Shown here piece after piece: positions 39,486 through 50,845 of a stretch of DNA of 64,000 nucleotides. Numbering within the stretch: position 1 is the stretch's first letter; each line of letters begins with the position of its first letter. The notes under the pieces are model-generated. The model was not told the DNA's origin. It saw only the letters and a list, made by a program, of their open reading frames with translations, and ran no database searches. Made by a program: the position numbers and the translations under genes. Origin of the DNA: Grifola frondosa (taxonomy: Eukaryota; Basidiomycota; Agaricomycetes; Polyporales; Grifolaceae); the NCBI GenBank assembly GCA_001683735.1, contig LUGG01000011.1, forward strand, positions 1,178,001 to 1,242,000. The letters run 5' to 3'.

Positions 39486-39929
39486 GCATGACAATATTTG
39501 GAATTCGCTTGGCATGATTTCTCGAAGCGCTACGCTAGAATCTCGCTCTTAGAAGCTTGCATGTCGTTCCAAGGTAACGCCATCCTCATCCATCCCCTGT
39601 CTGATTGTCTATGGCTCGTGCCCTGCAGCATGAGGATCAACCTCACAAAAGTGCTCTCCGACAGATTTGAACAGTAGTTGGAGGAAGACGCTGAGAGTCT
39701 TGGTACCCGAAACAGCAATCTTTTGGACACTCGCGCTGTCAGCTGATGCGGAGAAATATCTGTCAACTTCTGTATTCCTGGTATTCTAGCGGATCAGTTC
39801 ACGGAACATGCCATGGTCCTTTCTGGCCTACCTACATGCTGATGTTGGCTCGCCAACAAGGCGATGGTATAAAATGTGGCTCAACCGTTCACTGTTGGGC
39901 TCAGCAAACCTCTGAAGAGCTCCCAAAAC
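39486..39929. other. Region between the AA9 copies, promoter of the second copy
   Basis: No recognisable coding sequence; this is where the lost 3' end of the first AA9 copy would have been. GGTATAAAAT at about 39864 lies about 65 bases upstream of the ATG at 39930 and is a good TATA box. Confidence 0.5.
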
Positions 39930-41160
39930 ATGAAGACGTCTTTCCTATCCCTCGCATCTTTCGTCTTGGCGGCCAGCTCCGTCTCTGCTAATACTGTTTT
40001 CTCCGTGAGTGGACCAACCTCTCTGGAATAAATATTTGCTTAGATGTCGGTGTTATTTCAAGGCCATCGCCGTCAATGGTGTAGAGCAAGGCCATGGGGT
40101 TGCTGTCCGTGTCCCGTCCTCCAACAACGTGAGCAAAGTAAATTACTCCAGTCACGCAGATGACCGAACCCGTCTCGCGCAACCAGCCTATCACGGACCT
40201 CACGTCTGATAATATCATCTGCAACACGGGCTTCATCCAGCCCGTCTCTACTGCTGTCGCAAGCGTTCCCGCAGGCGGCATTGTCAGCGCCGAATTCCAC
40301 CACACTTCTGCTGGATACGTCGGACCCGACCCCAGCGACCCCTTGGACCCAACTGACAAGGGTACGTAGACTCCAGTATTCTCATATGGATGTCTCGACC
40401 TGAAGACACCTTTCAGACCGATCCTGGCATACCTGTAATTTCTACTTACTCCTTTGCCGCCCGTGTCTGATTCTGTGAATTTTCGTGACGTCCAGTGCGG
40501 AAGTCCCAGATGCTACTCAGACCGACGTGACTGGGCTCCAATGGTTCAAGGTGGGCATTGTTGGTTGTCTGCTGCGGCATGCCCAGTCTCAATCATTAAT
40601 TGCTTAGGTCTGGGAACGCGGCCTTAACCCCACCACTCACCAGTGGGGCTCGGACGTACTCTTCATCAACGCTGGATATGCGAACATCACTATCCCTTCT
40701 TGTGTCAAGGCCGGCCAATATCTGCTTCGCGTGGAAGCCATTTGTGGGTATCATGATGCGTGTTCAGACAAATATTGATCAATGTTAATTCATTTAGCTC
40801 TCGCCGAGGCAACTTCGTACCCTGGTGCTCAGTTCTCGTGAGTTGCGTTGGCTTGACATGTTCCTGTTTAGATATCGAAACCTTGACTTCCACAGATGAG
40901 TTGTGCACAGATCGAGGTCACCGGAGGTGGTCAGGCCAGCCCCGCTACGGTTAGCTTCCCTGGTGCTTACACTGGCGAGTCACATTCAATCTATATTAAT
41001 ATCTGTGCTTACATGATGCACAGCATCGAGCCCGGGATTGTTACCAACATCTACGGAGAATCCACTTACACTCCCCCTGGTAAGTCGAGATCTCAGGCTA
41101 GTACATACACCTCTGCTCAACCATCCGGTTCTTGCAGGCCCTGCAGTCTTCATATGCTGA
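39930..41160 (+). CDS. Divergent AA9 (GH61) protein lacking the N-terminal brace histidine
   Basis: A full-length AA9-fold secreted protein of about 235 residues. Signal peptide [20 protein letters not shown] is followed by NTVFSAIAVNG, so the predicted first mature residue is Asn rather than His. Further blocks: [28 protein letters not shown] (brace His2 kept), [82 protein letters not shown] and the C-terminal SYTPPGPAVF-type end with Cys. In the H-x(n)-Q-x-Y motif the usual His is Ala; Gln is present, and the Tyr codon seems to have lost a base near 40848. Exons: 39930-40004, 40063-40128, 40187-40361, then about 40419-40438, 40500-40550, 40609-40743, 40799-40847, 40896-40978, 41034-41081 and 41138-41160. 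Two further junctions need one base. No CBM1. Confidence 0.8.
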
Positions 41161-41436
41161 TTCTCTAGCTTGCTTATTCTTCTGTAAATGGAGCGATAAA
41201 GTGTCCGTATCTTGTTGTACAAAATGGTTGTGTTATTTACGGGCAAATATGATTAAAGCTTTCTTGAAGACCTGCCAAATTTGGGCAAATTTCGCTTGTT
41301 CATGACGCACTAGATCAAGTGGCGGAAATTAATCCTCTTTCATGCAGACTGCCAGTTGCTGTTTTCTACGTTACTTCTGTGGACTACAGCTTGTTATGAT
41401 TATAAACTAACGAATCCGTTCTATTCGACCTGCACG
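41161..41436. other. Short intergenic region
   Basis: Between the AA9 stop and the NCA2 start; no coding signal seen. Contains presumed terminator of AA9 and promoter of NCA2. Confidence 0.4.
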
Positions 41437-43765
41437 ATGTCTACTTTTGTTTCCCAACTCACTTATGACCTCACCCAAAAAGTCGTTCCGACGACCCACT
41501 CGCCTTCCAGCCCGCCAGGAGTACAGACAATTACGAAGCAGTCTCTGCGCTCGGTATTCGTTGATCTCAACCACCCGCTCTCTATATCTGCTGTGCGAGA
41601 ATGTCTGGAAACCCTGCTTAAGCTCGAGCATGATGAGCAGATGCTGTCCGCTAATGCAGATGAGGAGGAGGAGACGCTCAGGAGGGCGATTCTCGGAAAG
41701 CTCACTGTAGCGCTGTACGCCCAAGCCGTGCAGACGTTCCTAGACGAGGCGAGCGATGCAGAGACTGAGCTAGAGTGGTGGGCCGACATTGAACGGTCGC
41801 GCCGGAGTGTCGCATACTACCTCCTGCAAGTATGTGATGTCCACGAGTTTCTCGACGCGTTGCATCAGCTATGTGTATCACATAAAATGCGCTTGCTTTC
41901 TAACGAACATGTTTCACCAGCATTCCCATTGCGACTCTTCAATCTCACCCATACCATCTTGAGCACCGTGCGGAACCGCGGTCTGCCCCTGCACCCGTCC
42001 ATTTTCACACCGTCTTCCCTTCGACGGCTATTCCCATCCTCCAATGTGCTTCGCCGAATGCTCTTACCATAGCCTTATTCCCTCATCTTCACTTCCGGCC
42101 GTACAGCGTTGGCTTAACTGGCGTGCACCTTCCCTCCTCGTCTCGGTCTCCCCGCGAGCGTGTCGAGTCTGCATTCAACGCGTTTATAGCTTCATTCTCG
42201 CGCTTAGCCTTATATCTTTCAGCTGTGGTGACGCTCCCACTTGAATTGACGCGGAGCGAGTGCAGGTACAAGCGGAAGGAGCTCGAGCGAATCCGGGATG
42301 AGCGCGCAGAGGTACTTGGTGCGCTCGCAGACATGCGCGACATGCTCGGCGCTGCGCTCGACGCGCGGCAGAATGACGAGGGTGTTGCGCGACTAGTGCA
42401 ATTCACCGCTATGTTGCAGGGCCTTACTGAGGGGGAACGCTCTACGCCAGAGGGCACGCCGACCACAGGAGGCATGCTTGATGCACTCACGACTCTTGCG
42501 ACTTGTACCCTGCCCTCGCATGCATCACTGCATTCAGCAGAGCTGAATACAGGGCGCCTCCGCCGTCACGCCTCACGCTCGCTTGGCCGCGTCTCGTGCT
42601 CCTCCACCGCTCGCGCTGTACCTATTACGATCTGCGTATGCCTCACGAGCATCCTTAGAGGACATGGCGCGTGACGCATGGGCGACCGCGCGTGGATTCT
42701 GGGAGGGGTGGTTGGAGCCATTGAGAGAGGTCGTCAAGACCGTGCGCGCGGGCGGGATGACGGCGTGATAATTACGAGGGAGAGCGTGCGTGCAGATTTG
42801 GACGTAAGTTTGTACGCTATATGGAGAAACATTGTCCTGTGCGCTGACTTTGACACGGGCAGTCTTTAGAGCGCATGACATTGGCATTGGCCCAGGAAAA
42901 GTTGCATTATGACCTGCCGCAGATAGAAGCACTTTCGCGACAAGTCCAGCTCGGGATCTGACTGCCGTGATGCAGATTTACGAGGAAGACATCAAGAATC
43001 CGGTCAAATCCGCCATACAGGGCACACTTCTCAGGTCATTATTCATCCAAGTGCAGAAAGCGAAGGTTGGTTTACAGCCATCATACTCATGGTGCTAATC
43101 TCACTGTCAATGAGCACAGGTGGATATCAACCAGGCGCTCTCAGGCATCGACAAGTTGCTCAAGTCACAAAGCTCACATTCGCATTTGTGGGTGTCGCGC
43201 CTGCCCTCGCTATCGTATATGCGTTCGCAGGGTATGTCCGCAACCTTTGGGCGGGCGGCAAGGGCAGGGGACGATACGGCGGGAAGAAGGCGGCGCGAGC
43301 GTCTGGTGACAATGCGGTGCGTGTTTCTCACTCATCTGTCCTTATCCCATTTTGGCTGATGAAATGCAGGCGGATCGAGCGCCTCCTCATTGCGCAGCCC
43401 ACTTCGGACCACTCGCACCATCCCCGCTCGCACGCGTCCGCCGCGGAGAAACCACTTCCTCTCCCCCTCTGACATCCGGCCTCCTTCTGCTCTCGGTGAG
43501 CCATCTACGCACGTACGCGGAGCAGTACCTGCCGGCAAACTCGCGCATCCGGGAGGGCTTCCTGGAGGACGTTGCGGACCTAGAGGACCCGGCGCTGGGT
43601 CGCGCGGAGAAGCTGCGCGTGTTGGACAGGATGTGGAGGTCGTGGGGGGAGGCGTTGGGTTGGGCCGCGTGTCGGCGTGACCAAGTTTGGACGTTGATGA
43701 TGACGTTTCATCGTTTAGGAAGGTACAGGACTTTGGGAACCGGATTTTGCGATGGATCTGTTTAA
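41437..43765 (+). CDS. NCA2: Nca2-like mitochondrial protein (nuclear control of ATPase)
   Basis: Mitochondrial inner-membrane protein needed, with Nca3 in yeast, for proper expression of mitochondrially encoded ATP synthase subunits 6 and 8. N-terminal MSTFVSQLTYDLTQKVV leads to ETELEWWADIERSRRSVAYY, SSLRRLFPSSNVLRP, the C-terminal core YEEDIKNPVKSAIQGTLLRS with QVQKAKVDINQALSGIDKLL, LTFAFVGVAPALAIVYAFAG (membrane helix), SVSHLRTYAEQYLPANSRIR and RMWRSWGEALGW. That core is diagnostic of Nca2. The frame breaks several times, near 42050 (VLRP/NALTIALFP), 42560, 42600 and 42757, each repaired by one G/C. Exon edges after 42100 are approximate and the stop may be 43680 or 43765. Confidence 0.83.
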
Positions 43766-44049
43766 AACCAAATCAGCCACATCCTGTGAGCGTCAACCTA
43801 TCATAGCACCGGTGCTCGAAAATCGTTGAATTTTCGAACATTGTCTGCTCTCCTTCCGCACTTAAATAATATACATATTCCCAAGGAATCAAGGCAGCGT
43901 CTGGATGTCACAATGTATGAGGCTGTTCGCAGTGTGAAAGAAGCACCAACTCGATGCCTCTGTCTCACTCGCCTTTCTTTTGTACATAGTACCAAGAGTG
44001 GCACACAAATAAGCGCCCGAATCGAGGGTTGGGGGTTGGGACCCTTGAG
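43766..44049. other. Transition zone at the left edge of the AT-rich block
   Basis: Still of normal GC with CpG present; no coding sequence recognised. Holds the NCA2 3' region and a near-palindrome CGAAAATCGTTGAATTTTCG at 43818-43837. Confidence 0.4.
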
Positions 44050-44531
44050 TCTAAAATGACTTGTTGGAGGTGACTTCAAAATGGAAAAAAAAAACTTTCT
44101 ATAGACCATTACAGAGTTTTCAGGAAATATTGGTGCTTGAGCAGTCTGGGGAATTTTGTTTAATCTAGAAAGACAGAAAGACCCAGTTGTGGCTGATGAG
44201 CCTGCTTTCAAAAATTTGCTCATTGTCAGTGAACAAAGCTACTTTGTGACTGAAAAAGTAATATGCTATGATACAGATGTTCAGTAACAAAGTTTTGTAA
44301 GAAATTTTGGCTCAAAGGGACTTCTGCAAGCACAATGGTCTTTGTGACTGCCCAATTTAGCATTTTTTAGCACTAGAGATATTTCTAAGTGAGATGTTGC
44401 TGCAGCACTTATTGCCAGTTTCAACCTCTTTGTTCCAATACATGTCATTTCTCTTGTCTTACTTCATTTAACTTGACCTAGCCTATAAATGGTGGTTTCT
44501 TTGTAGATGGATTGAGTTTGTGATGGTTCAT

Positions 44532-44742
44532 GCATCAACAAAAGTCAAATTTTCCTTGCCACTCTTTGGGCTCTTATCAGTTCTTTTCCTCCTTATCAAC
44601 GAGAAAAATTGCCTTTTTTGGACACTTTTTAAGTAAAAAAAGGTGCGAGCCCTTTTTTTCCTTTTTCTTCTTAATAAGTATTTTAAGTAGTAAAAAGTAT
44701 CTAAAAGTACAATAAAGGAAAATTCGAGTTTTGCTGATGTGC
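44532..44742 (+). mobile_element. MITE-like element, copy A
   Basis: About 210 bases starting GCATCAACAAAAGTCAAATT and ending in its imperfect inverse (GAGTTTTGCTGATGTGC). The body holds poly-T/poly-A tracts and no ORF. Copy B (44861-45083) is the same element in the opposite orientation. Confidence 0.65.
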
Positions 44743-44860
44743 TGTGGATGGTTGACCCTTGGTCATTACAAGTACATATTCATGTAATAAACTCTCATCT
44801 CTCACTCTTAGTTGCTGATCTGGCAGCTAAGACTCTATAAATTCCTGTACAAAATATATA

Positions 44861-45083
44861 CACAGTAAAACTCAAATTTTCCTTTGAGTTACTTTTTGTT
44901 ACTTAAAATATTATTTAAGAAAATTAAGAAGAAAAAGGAACAAGAGAAGGATTGCTCCCATTTTACTTAAAAATGTCCAAAAAAGGCAAATTTTAATGTT
45001 GATAAGGAAGAAAAGAATTAAAAAAAACTGATAAGTGGTCAAAGAGTGGCAAGAAAAATTCAAGTTTTGCTGATGTACTATGC
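44861..45083 (-). mobile_element. MITE-like element, copy B (inverted)
   Basis: Reverse-complement relative of copy A: shares the blocks TTAAGAAGAAAAAGGA, TGTCCAAAAAAGGCAA, TTGATAAGGAAGAAAAGAA and CAAAGAGTGGCAAG in inverted order, and ends AGTTTTGCTGATGTACT. Together with copy A it forms an inverted pair with a spacer of about 120 bases. Confidence 0.65.
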
Positions 45084-46604
45084 TATGTACAGTGATGAAT
45101 ATAATTTTGAAAGATTAAATAGCTTCCATGTTTTTTCCCACATAAGAACAGAATGTGAACAACATGTGACATATCTGATCACAATACAGTGACTGCATAT
45201 GGTAAGCCTGACTGTCCATGTACATTGAATTTCAAGTTCTGTGTCATGCCCAATTCTAATGGATGTGATCAATATAGGCCAAAGAACTGTAAGTTACTTT
45301 CATACCTGCAGATTTGATTGACTATACAAATTTTAGTTATTTTTGATAATAAATTGCACAAATTGTTCAAGCAATTTGTCTGAGAGAACAATGGAGCAGG
45401 TCTAAAAGCAGAAGAGCAGCTGGCAAGGCTGCAATATTGAGACTTATATGTACTTTAGAATGAGGAATGACTTAAGCTATCAACAGTCATACAAGCTTTA
45501 TGCCATTCAGAAAAGACTAGACATACAAATCATCAGGAAGATGAAGTCAGAGAGATGACACCTCAAGAATATGCACAGGCTATAATTAACATGAAAAAGA
45601 ATGGCCTATAGGGAAGATGGAATGTGGCTCAGGTAAGACAATGTCTTACCAATGAGAGACACTTGATTGTCAGGTATGCAGTGGTCATAGTACACTGCCC
45701 TGAATAGGATCATGGAGGACATTGCAGGAATAAAGTTCACTCAATTCTGCATAACCATTATGATTACAAATTTTCAAGATGCTTTGTCAGAACATCTAGT
45801 CCAATCAAGTGAATATTCCTGGACTGCTTAGAACCTTGGCATCAAGTGCATTGTGATGGTCATGAGAAGCTATCAAGTTAAGCACTACAGATAGGTTCTG
45901 TCTCTCTTTCTATTTATAGTAGCCCACAAAAGTGTTGACATGTTGGCAATACTTTCATTGGTTTGCTTGTATCTACATAACTAGAAAATCTAGCATGGTT
46001 AACCTTATGTTATTTGAAGGATATTCTTTCTGGCTTTCAGAAATACTGTGATGCTGACTGTTATGTGCACAGCTAATATGTCAAATGAATTATAAATTTC
46101 ACATGTGAAATTATAAATTTACTAGTTAAATGAAAGCCAAAGAGAGGGTTAAAATTTACTAGATACTCTATCAAAGTACCTCATAAAATCTTTCCACCTA
46201 ACAGATTTATAGTTTTGACTTTGCAGTTTCTGATGTTAAGCTTTGACACATTACCATGGGTCACTCATTTTCTTTCACTCATCACCTTACTTTTGTTAGC
46301 AAGTATCACAACACCAGCTTTCTGTCCCCCTTGCTCATTGTCAAACACTCCTTATAAAATTAGCAGCACTTTCTTAGATGATCAGCAGCTTTCAGCTTAG
46401 TTTATTCATCACAACTTTCTCAGACACATAAAAATTAGTGACTTTTGAAAGGTGTATAATGAGATTTTTTTAAATAGCTTAATCTCTATTGGATATTAAC
46501 AGATTGTTGAGTTTGTAAGCTTTTATCACTCACTAATGGTACATGTTGCAAAAGGTAATTAATATAAATATAAAATTATATTTGCATTGAAGCACAGATT
46601 TAGT

Positions 46605-46915
46605 GTTGCTGCAGCTAAGTCAGGTCTAAATGACATATGACTCATAACTTGTGCAGTTTTTCAGATATCATAGTGATCTTACCTTCATTTTGTAGCTGAG
46701 ATATAGTCTCATGTGTTTGCAAATGAGCAGAATGTTATACTCAGTATTGATGGAGATATGGCCAAAAAGCCAATTGCAAAGTCCGACTTTTTAGTCAGCT
46801 TTTTTACCAATGTAACTGAAATTGAAACATACTAAAGATAGTTATGCAAATGGTTGTGTTACATCCAAATACATATACATCCTAGCTATTAGTTTCAATT
46901 AAGATCATGTAATTG
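46605..46915 (+). repeat. Left arm of a ~300-base inverted repeat
   Basis: This arm reads GTCTAAATGACATATGACT ... AATGTAACTGAAATTGAAAC ... TAGCTATTAGTTTCAATT. The reverse complement of 48285-48575 reads the same blocks with scattered substitutions (by eye about 70% identical). The arms are separated by about 1.4 kb with no recognisable gene. Confidence 0.6.
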
Positions 46916-48284
46916 TCTGCAAAACCCTGCAGAATATTCAAAAAGCTGAAACAGGTCTGACTAAGTCGTGGCAACACTACACAGATTTTAGATGTCAGAC
47001 ATATATTTTTACTTATTATTTTTTTACAGCATCTTAGTTTATTCATAATAGTGTTTACCACTTCACTCATTTATTTTGTCTCCCATTAATAGCTGTCTTT
47101 ATCTTTGATGGTTCTAACCATTCTAGCATCAAATATAGAAAGAAGATAAGCAATGCATAACATTAGTTGACAGCTGATGTGATGAGGGTAGTTGGAGGTT
47201 TTGACTTTCAATAACATCTCATGAACTATTTTTCTATTTACACTGGCTCTCAAAAACATCTGGATACTATGCATTATATAAACATTTATTTTTTCAACTT
47301 TATTTGCATTATCCATTCTGAGTTTTATATAATTGAAGATACTACTGTATATAATATATCATTAAGATCATGAAGAAGTATGATAAATCAATCAAGAAAA
47401 AGCTTTTAATTTGGTTCACCCAAATTAAATTTTAAAAATTCCTATGAGTATCTTAAAAATATTGACACAAAGATATATGTTAAAGTTGAATTCTTCCCTG
47501 GACATAAAGCATCAAAAGATGCTACATAACAGGGTGTCTGCAGACTTTGTTGAAATTAATTTGACCAATTTCATACACTTTCTATTTTTTTTTTCAAGAC
47601 AGTTTCTAGCATTATAAAAATCACATTTTATATATTTTCAACCATCACAAATCTTACAAATTTATATAAAAGGAAGAAATGTTCAAACAGATAGTTCTCT
47701 GTGAAAAATATTGTTTACTTTTATTGAAGCATTCTGTCTACATTATTAAATCATTTTTGCAGATAACCTTTCCTATTATACTTGAGATGATAATTAATAT
47801 TAATAATATTGGTTCAAATCAAATGGATGAGCCAAATTATAAGCATCTAAAAGAAGACAGTTTGATTAAACCCTCCTTCTATCAATTTGCAGAATTTTAT
47901 GAACTCATGTAAATGTGCCCCTAGTTTTTGATGTCAAATTTAGACTAGAAAATGAAGTAACACAGATGTTATAATATGATATTATTATGACCATTGGTGA
48001 ATAGTATTGGTATAGCATCATTACAGCATTATTGTGTCATTCTGGCTCTGCAATCTTGTCATAGCATTGAAACTGTCTACATTGAAACCATTTGGGTATG
48101 TACCCTTCCCCCCAATATGACCTAGTTCCTGTACTACAGCCAGCTGCATTCAATTTATGCCATGTAATATATGACATATAATAGCCCCAAATCTTAACAT
48201 TGCAACACACAAAAAATCATGGAACTCCCAGCCTGCATTGTTAAAATATAGGAAGTACAAGAGAAAATGTGTAAATTTCAATGT

Positions 48285-48575
48285 GATCCAAATTGAAAGT
48301 GGTAGCTAATGTGTATTGGAATGTAACACAATCATTTTATCATCATTTTTATATGTTTCAATTTTAGTTACATTGGGCAAATAGCTGACTATAGAATTGA
48401 CATTGCAATCAACTTTTTAATCATATCTCAATCAATACAATGTACACATTTTTGCTCTTTAACATCTAATGGCACTATATCTAGACTACAAATTAAAGGT
48501 AAGATCATTTTAATAACTAGAAACCTGCATGAGTTGTAAGTCATATATCATTTAGACCAGCTTTAGTGGGGCAAC
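48285..48575 (-). repeat. Right arm of the ~300-base inverted repeat
   Basis: Inverted partner of 46605-46915; see that entry. Shorter inverted similarity also exists between 47990-48070 and 48715-48800 (blocks such as AGTATTGGTATAGCATCATT), so this part of the block has been rearranged more than once. Confidence 0.58.
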
Positions 48576-49015
48576 TATCACTTCCTCATTGCTTATTTCA
48601 TTATCCTGAAGTTCCTGGGCCCCATACACTAAAAATTGATGTAACTTGGTACATGTAATCAAATCAAACATTAGATAAGAACTTTATGAACCATAAATTT
48701 AGCAACACTTAAATTTACAATGTCAAATGGTTTTGATGCTGTGACAGAGCTGAAACCCTGGAGTATTATGATAGTACTGTGATGATGCTGCACTAATACT
48801 ACTCACTGATTATAAATTCTGATGATAGCATTGTATCATAACATCTGCATGACTGTATTTTCTAGCCTCAATTTCATACCAAAAAACTAAATGCATGTTC
48901 ACATGAATTCCAAAAGTTATGAAAAATCTTACACAGTGAAATTCAAACCACAAACCATGCCAGCATAAACCATCCACAAAGTGTTACAACCATCAGACTA
49001 TTTTGAGATATGACT

Positions 49016-49238
49016 GCATCAGCAAAATCCAACTTTTTCTTAGAAACTTATCCTCACTTAATGTTACTTTCTTTGTTACTTAAAGTACTTAGTTTCAGAA
49101 AAATAAGTAGCCCTTGACTCTGTTTTCCTCTTTTAACTCTTAAATAAGATAATTAAGAATGAAAATTTGTGATAAGCCAAATAAGTAGGACTTTTTAAGT
49201 ATATTAATAAAAAGTTGAGTTTTGCTGATGTGTGATGC
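49016..49238. mobile_element. MITE-like element, copy C
   Basis: About 220 bases starting GCATCAGCAAAATCCAACTT and ending GAGTTTTGCTGATGTGTGATGC, with the same termini as copies A and B and a similar A/T-tract body (TTACTTTCTTTGTTACTTAA). Its interior is more diverged. Lies near the right edge of the AT-rich block. Confidence 0.62.
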
Positions 49239-49490
49239 AAAGCATATATATCTCTATACTCGATTTATCTTTTCAGCCTAAAATTGAGGTCAAAATGGGA
49301 TGACACAGATGCATTGATGCAATAGTGCTCATGCTAATCTTCTGAATAACAGCATTATAACCCCGGTATCCAGTCTCACACAAGTGCCAAAATGGAGTGG
49401 TATTTATTCTACTGCAAGATTTATATTATCTCATTTGCTATTTGTAATAATGATATTCTGATTCCTCTTATGATACTGGCAGGACAACAG

Positions 49491-50640
49491 ATGTCTCGTG
49501 ACCTGTCCCTAAAGGATCCTTGGTGATTACCTAATAATTGGTTATCTAATAATTGTTCACTAAAGAATATATCGGTGATACGCATGCAAACACTGTAGCC
49601 CTGCGGCTCTCTTTGCGATCACGACCAATATCGAACACGAGCGAGTGTGTGAGTCCAATTATCATGCGCACCATCGGGATCGGCTTCTCTAATTGAGCCA
49701 AAGTCCTTCTTAGACTCTGGAGTATCCTCACACATGCAGCGCATCAGGCGATCCACCAAGCCAGACTGTCGGGATGGCCTGATCAGATGGCCCGATCAGT
49801 TCAGATCTGCATGAGGACAATGTCGTATGATATCACAAACTCTTTCAGCAGCATTCCAAAATGACACGAAGGACTCGGGCCTGTTTCAGGTGTGTCCTCA
49901 TGATCAGGGACAGATCGTACTAGCGATCAGATTTGCGCTGCAACTCCCGAGGGTATCACAATCCTTTCCCTTCCGAATAAGGCAAGCTAGTGGTTCAGCC
50001 GCAGTGGCTATGTTTCATATGTACTCCTACATGTTTGGTCCCTCCCCTACCTCCTCAATATGTCCCAATCCATATCCCTCCTCTCATCATATCATCACCC
50101 TCTTCTTTGCATTTTTTTGTTAAGCCTATCCCGAGCTTCCGAGCACCATCCATAATCATTTTTCACATGTTTGGACCCGGATTCGTCGATAAATACCCCG
50201 TATCTACTTTACCAAATTCAGACAAGTTTTCCCCTCGAGTTCAGAGCTAAGTTCCAGCACTGTGACTCATCGTGATCGTCTTCGCGTCTCACACTCATCT
50301 CACACTGCGTTTACCCTGAGTTATTCTGCGACTGCGCCCTACTGCATTTTTTCACTGCGACTGCATTTTACACTGCAACTGCATTTTACACTGTGACTGC
50401 GACTGCGTCCCGAGTACTACGACTGCATTTCCGAGAAGCACAAGGAGTTCATGCAAGCCTCATGTTCGGCCTCACACCTTCGTGATTAGAGCTGAGTTAT
50501 TCTTGCATCCCCTTTTCCGAGTTCCGTTCCCCGTTCCTTTGTATCTATGTTTGCATTTGCATTTCACATTCAGAACCAAGACGAGAAGCTGTTAGGCCCA
50601 CTCGTGACATACCTCGTCACTTCTGATCTGTGCTACGACC
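49491..50640. other. Normal-GC segment between AT-rich blocks, no gene recognised
   Basis: CpG returns and composition is about 50% GC. No conserved protein on either strand. A short tandem array sits at 50325-50430. The segment could be a relic or solo LTR of a retroelement, but I cannot find paired ends, so this is only a possibility. Confidence 0.35.
50325..50430 (+). repeat. Degenerate tandem repeat of an ACTGCGACTGCATTTT-type unit
   Basis: Four to five imperfect copies of a unit close to CACTGCGACTGCATTTTA (about 18 bases) follow one another, e.g. at 50341, 50353 and 50371, trailing off by 50430. No coding potential. Confidence 0.6.
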
Positions 50641-50845
50641 TCCTCGCATACAGAGAGAGTGTGTGTGGGTTTATTATTTAGGTTTTAATTCAGGTCCCGT
50701 TTGAGTCTTATCATCAGAATTAGCCAGTTGTTCACGAATAAATTGTGGTCATGGTTATTGATATCTGTAAGTGAAGATGGATGTAGTCCTTTCATTATAT
50801 CTACTCCAGGCAGGGGGAGCCATCTCCAGTTATGAAAACCAATAT

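Larger units (their letters stand above)
44050..49490. repeat. AT-rich, CpG-depleted, gene-free block with nested repeats
   Basis: From 44050 to 49490 the base composition changes abruptly to roughly two-thirds A+T and the CpG dinucleotide almost vanishes (only occasional examples such as at 44604, 44636, 44729, 46779 and 46965), while TG and CA are frequent. No protein family is recognised; open frames are short and random in content. It contains three small TIR elements and an inverted pair of about 300 bases, described separately. The pattern is that of methylated, silenced repeat DNA in which C of CpG has decayed to T, but no transposase or reverse transcriptase remnant can be read. Confidence 0.7.

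Noticed and set aside
45000..48000. Possible mitochondrial DNA insertion explaining the AT-rich block
   Set aside because: No mitochondrial gene, rRNA or tRNA sequence could be read, and the CpG depletion with inverted repeats fits silenced nuclear repeats better.
49491..50780. Calling the normal-GC segment a solo LTR
   Set aside because: It has an AATAAA-type signal near 50740 and promoter-like stretches, but no matching TG...CA ends, no target-site duplication and no second copy in the window.
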